A DNA stretch of 64,000 nt from Cryptomeria japonica (taxonomy: Eukaryota > Streptophyta > Pinopsida > Cupressales > Cupressaceae), in contig NC_081410.1 of the NCBI RefSeq assembly GCF_030272615.1, forward strand, positions 257,967,533-258,031,532. Reading direction: 5' to 3'. A program made the position numbers and the translations under genes. Under the pieces are notes generated by a model. That model worked only from the letters and a program-made list of their open reading frames with translations, was not told where the DNA came from and searched no databases. The stretch's first letter is position 1. Each line of letters opens with the position of its first letter. Of the stretch, positions 61,980 to 64,000 are shown piece after piece.

Positions 61980-62814
61980 TATAAAGAGGCCATTCACAAC
62001 TCAAATTGGTTGGTTCTTGAAGGTTGATGATGCCACTTCCTTCATAGGTCATTCTACATTTGCATACATTCTGATCGATATTGACATCTCCATGCTTCTT
62101 CCTAGGAATGCAATTCTCATTGTTAGGGATAGGCCATGGACTTAGGTGTTGGATTATGAGGGCCTCCCCTTTCGATGTCATCGATGCTTCTCACTTGGTC
62201 AATTGGCCACAAACTGTTCTCTCTCATGTTGTAAAAGCACTACTACTTTGTCGAATAATGCTAATGGTGATCACTTGATTGTTCGAGCTTCCAATTCTTT
62301 TTTTGATGACTCTTCCTAGGATGATGATGACTCCTCCTAAGATGTTGATGTGCCCCCTATTGTTGGTGTGACCTCTTCGTGCCCTTTGGTTCCTGTTGGG
62401 AAACCTCTTGCTTGGTGCATGCATCCTTCTTTGCCTATTGCCCTTGTTCAACCCCTTCCTTTTGTGGAGGATGGTCCTCTTCTACCTTCTACTCCATGTG
62501 TTGATAGTTTGTCTGTGGGGGTCTTCCCTCATGCTTCGCTTTGTTTTGGTGTTCTTGATGATATTATTGCTTGGACTGTTGTTAGGTGATGGAGAAAAGG
62601 TCCTTCTTGCTCTTCGCAAACTCTTCCTTGAGTTGTGGGCTTGAGTCCCACCCACTCTTGATGTGAGTTATTTGTAGCTTGTGTGTGGTGTGTTCATGGC
62701 TTGGGTAGTGTTGTAAGTGGTCTGTTGTCAATGGCCTGTGTAAAACTGTAAATGATCTATTTTTGGCCCGATTTTCTTAACCTTTGATCAACACCCTAAT
62801 TTACTACTTTTATT
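61980..62814 (+). mobile_element. 5'-truncated ORF1-only LINE copy, opposite strand
   Basis: Starts inside ORF1 at FLKVDDATSFIGHSTF, which aligns with the copy at 60226-61860. It runs through the knuckle and C-terminal part to IIAWTVVR and a stop at 62587, then a 3' region with CCACTCTTGATGTGAG and CAACACCCTAATTTAC. It is flanked by AATTCTTAATAACA at 61966-61979 and 62815-62828, a possible 14-bp target duplication, although related short repeats lie beside both. Confidence 0.7.
62001..62589 (+). pseudogene. LINE ORF1 3' part
   Basis: Reads LDYEGLPFRCHRCFSLGQLA, a zinc knuckle in which the His is replaced by Gln. A Ser/Asp-rich region with two or three stops follows (about 62320-62345), then the open stretch 62350-62589 ending GVLDDIIAWTVVR. 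It is truncated at the N-terminus and not functional. Confidence 0.7.
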
Positions 62815-62828
62815 AATTCTTAATAACA

Positions 62829-64000
62829 AATAATTCTTAATAACTTTTATTTTTATTCAATTCTTAATAACAAATAATTCTCCTAAGTAGTTTATATTAG
62901 GTGCCAACATTCTCCTCGACACAAATAGCATATTTCACTACTGGAATACTTTAAGAATAACCCAAAAATGCTAAACTTTGTAACGCCTGACAACAACCAT
63001 GAGCACACCTACAAATTTCAGCAGACCTCATTTGCTTACCTAGGGTGTTTGCTTGCTATAATAAACCAAGTAATGAATGCATATCAAAAGAGCAACAAAG
63101 AAACTTTAAACCAAAATGTAATGCCAAAAAACATCATGACTACATGAAATTGAAAATCAACATCACCACACCACAAATCAAAAGGGAGCACAGTAATTGG
63201 AAAAATAAAACGTGGAATGAACGCCATCTTGTTGCAATAAATTGATATAAAATTTACACAACCCAATGGAGTGCCATAGGAAAAATATGACCTCCTCCCA
63301 TATACAACCATTATGTTTCAGTAGTGTTATATACTTAAGCGTTATCCTCCAACAATAACTATTCCTTGGTTGTATGCAAGTAATTCTCTCATTTCTATAT
63401 GCAACCATATAAAACAAAGAAAACAAACAAGAAACACACACTATATTGATACAGATCACACATACATTGAAACAAATTACTAGACATCAATTGAAAGTAG
63501 CCTTGATTTTTGAGGTTAATTTAGTTGCAGATATTGCATATGCATCTCTATTGTCATAGATCTGTACTGGTGGGGCTTCTCTTCCTTTGATGGAGGGAGT
63601 ATTTAATAGCATGGTTCATGGTTGCTCGTAAATTTGCATGTGAACCACACTCGTGCACTATGTTGGTTCCCAAATCAACAATCCCCGAGTTCTAGAGGAA
63701 TTGCAACTAACTCATCGACAAACTCGGGGAAGGATTTGGCCAACTGAACAAGACTCAGTCACAAGACTGAGATCTCCTACTCTTTTGGCTCTGCGAGACC
63801 AAGGCGGGTGAACCTATGCAGTGTCTACCAACTTTCAACTTAAAAACACTCAGGACACTACAACTTACAACATATCATCCCAACGAAAATGTACTAAGGA
63901 AGATGGTTTAACTCCTGGTTTTGGCTTTAACCTTAGTTTCTAAGCATCTATGCACTTCATTGAGGGGGGGTTTCTACACTAATCCTACTCGTAATGCAGG
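62829..64000. other. Window end, nothing recognised
   Basis: Short AATTCTTAATAACA repeats at the start, then AT-rich sequence. After about 63480 the composition is more balanced, but no open frame, splice-flanked exon or repeat border could be supported. Confidence 0.35.

Noticed and set aside
1-64000. Search for tRNA, rRNA, organelle-derived DNA, CRISPR or prokaryotic genes
   Set aside because: No intact tRNA-like cloverleaf, rRNA core, plastid or mitochondrial gene, or spaced palindromic array was found; the B-box at about 28910 belongs to a SINE.

Overview
The window looks like a piece of a large plant nuclear genome, most probably a conifer or other gymnosperm. The reasons are AT-rich non-coding DNA, plant-type transposons nested inside one another, a decayed plant mobile domain gene, and one host gene whose exons are separated by introns of 7.2 kb and 27.2 kb. 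No prokaryotic gene, rRNA, tRNA or CRISPR array was seen. Family names come from motif recognition by eye; nothing was searched against a database.

Layout. 1-2573 holds a decayed plant mobile domain (PMD) gene with a recognisable TATA box and first exon. 4135-11103 is a Tat-type Ty3/gypsy pol remnant on the minus strand, split by a 4.3-kb insertion (5917-10222) that has TG...CA ends and a GATTC target duplication and looks like a giant solo LTR. 11547-47088 is the only convincing intact host gene. Four plus-strand exons (11547-11608, 18808-19060, 46225-46279, 46415-47088) join in frame with GT-AG borders and matching phases, and would encode 347 residues rich in charged residues and arginine.

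Its first intron carries two families of tandem duplications. Its second intron is a transposon museum: an LTR-like repeat with short-motif arrays (22092-25700), a tRNA-derived SINE interrupted by a hAT element (27651-28877), an unrecognised protein fossil (32715-33089), a Ty3/gypsy element (34016-41068) whose 3' LTR was hit by another gypsy element (37787-40886), a second hAT element (41374-42320) and a LINE remnant (about 42340-44700).

Downstream of the gene, a non-autonomous LTR element on the minus strand (49624-57766) has a Ty1/copia element with a decayed gag-pol (49874-55246) inside its 3' LTR. At 60226-62814 two LINE copies lie head to head, each carrying only ORF1 followed directly by a related 3' end. 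A third copy of that 3' end is at 48345-48620.

The coding capacity of the window is therefore one host gene. Everything else that is protein-like is transposon-derived or pseudogenic. The most interesting unexplained structures are the ORF1-only LINE family, a threefold repeated hairpin unit with one covarying base pair inside a gypsy LTR, the 4.3-kb solo LTR with its GC-rich island, and two hAT elements built on the same plan of terminal repeat plus dense subterminal motif array.
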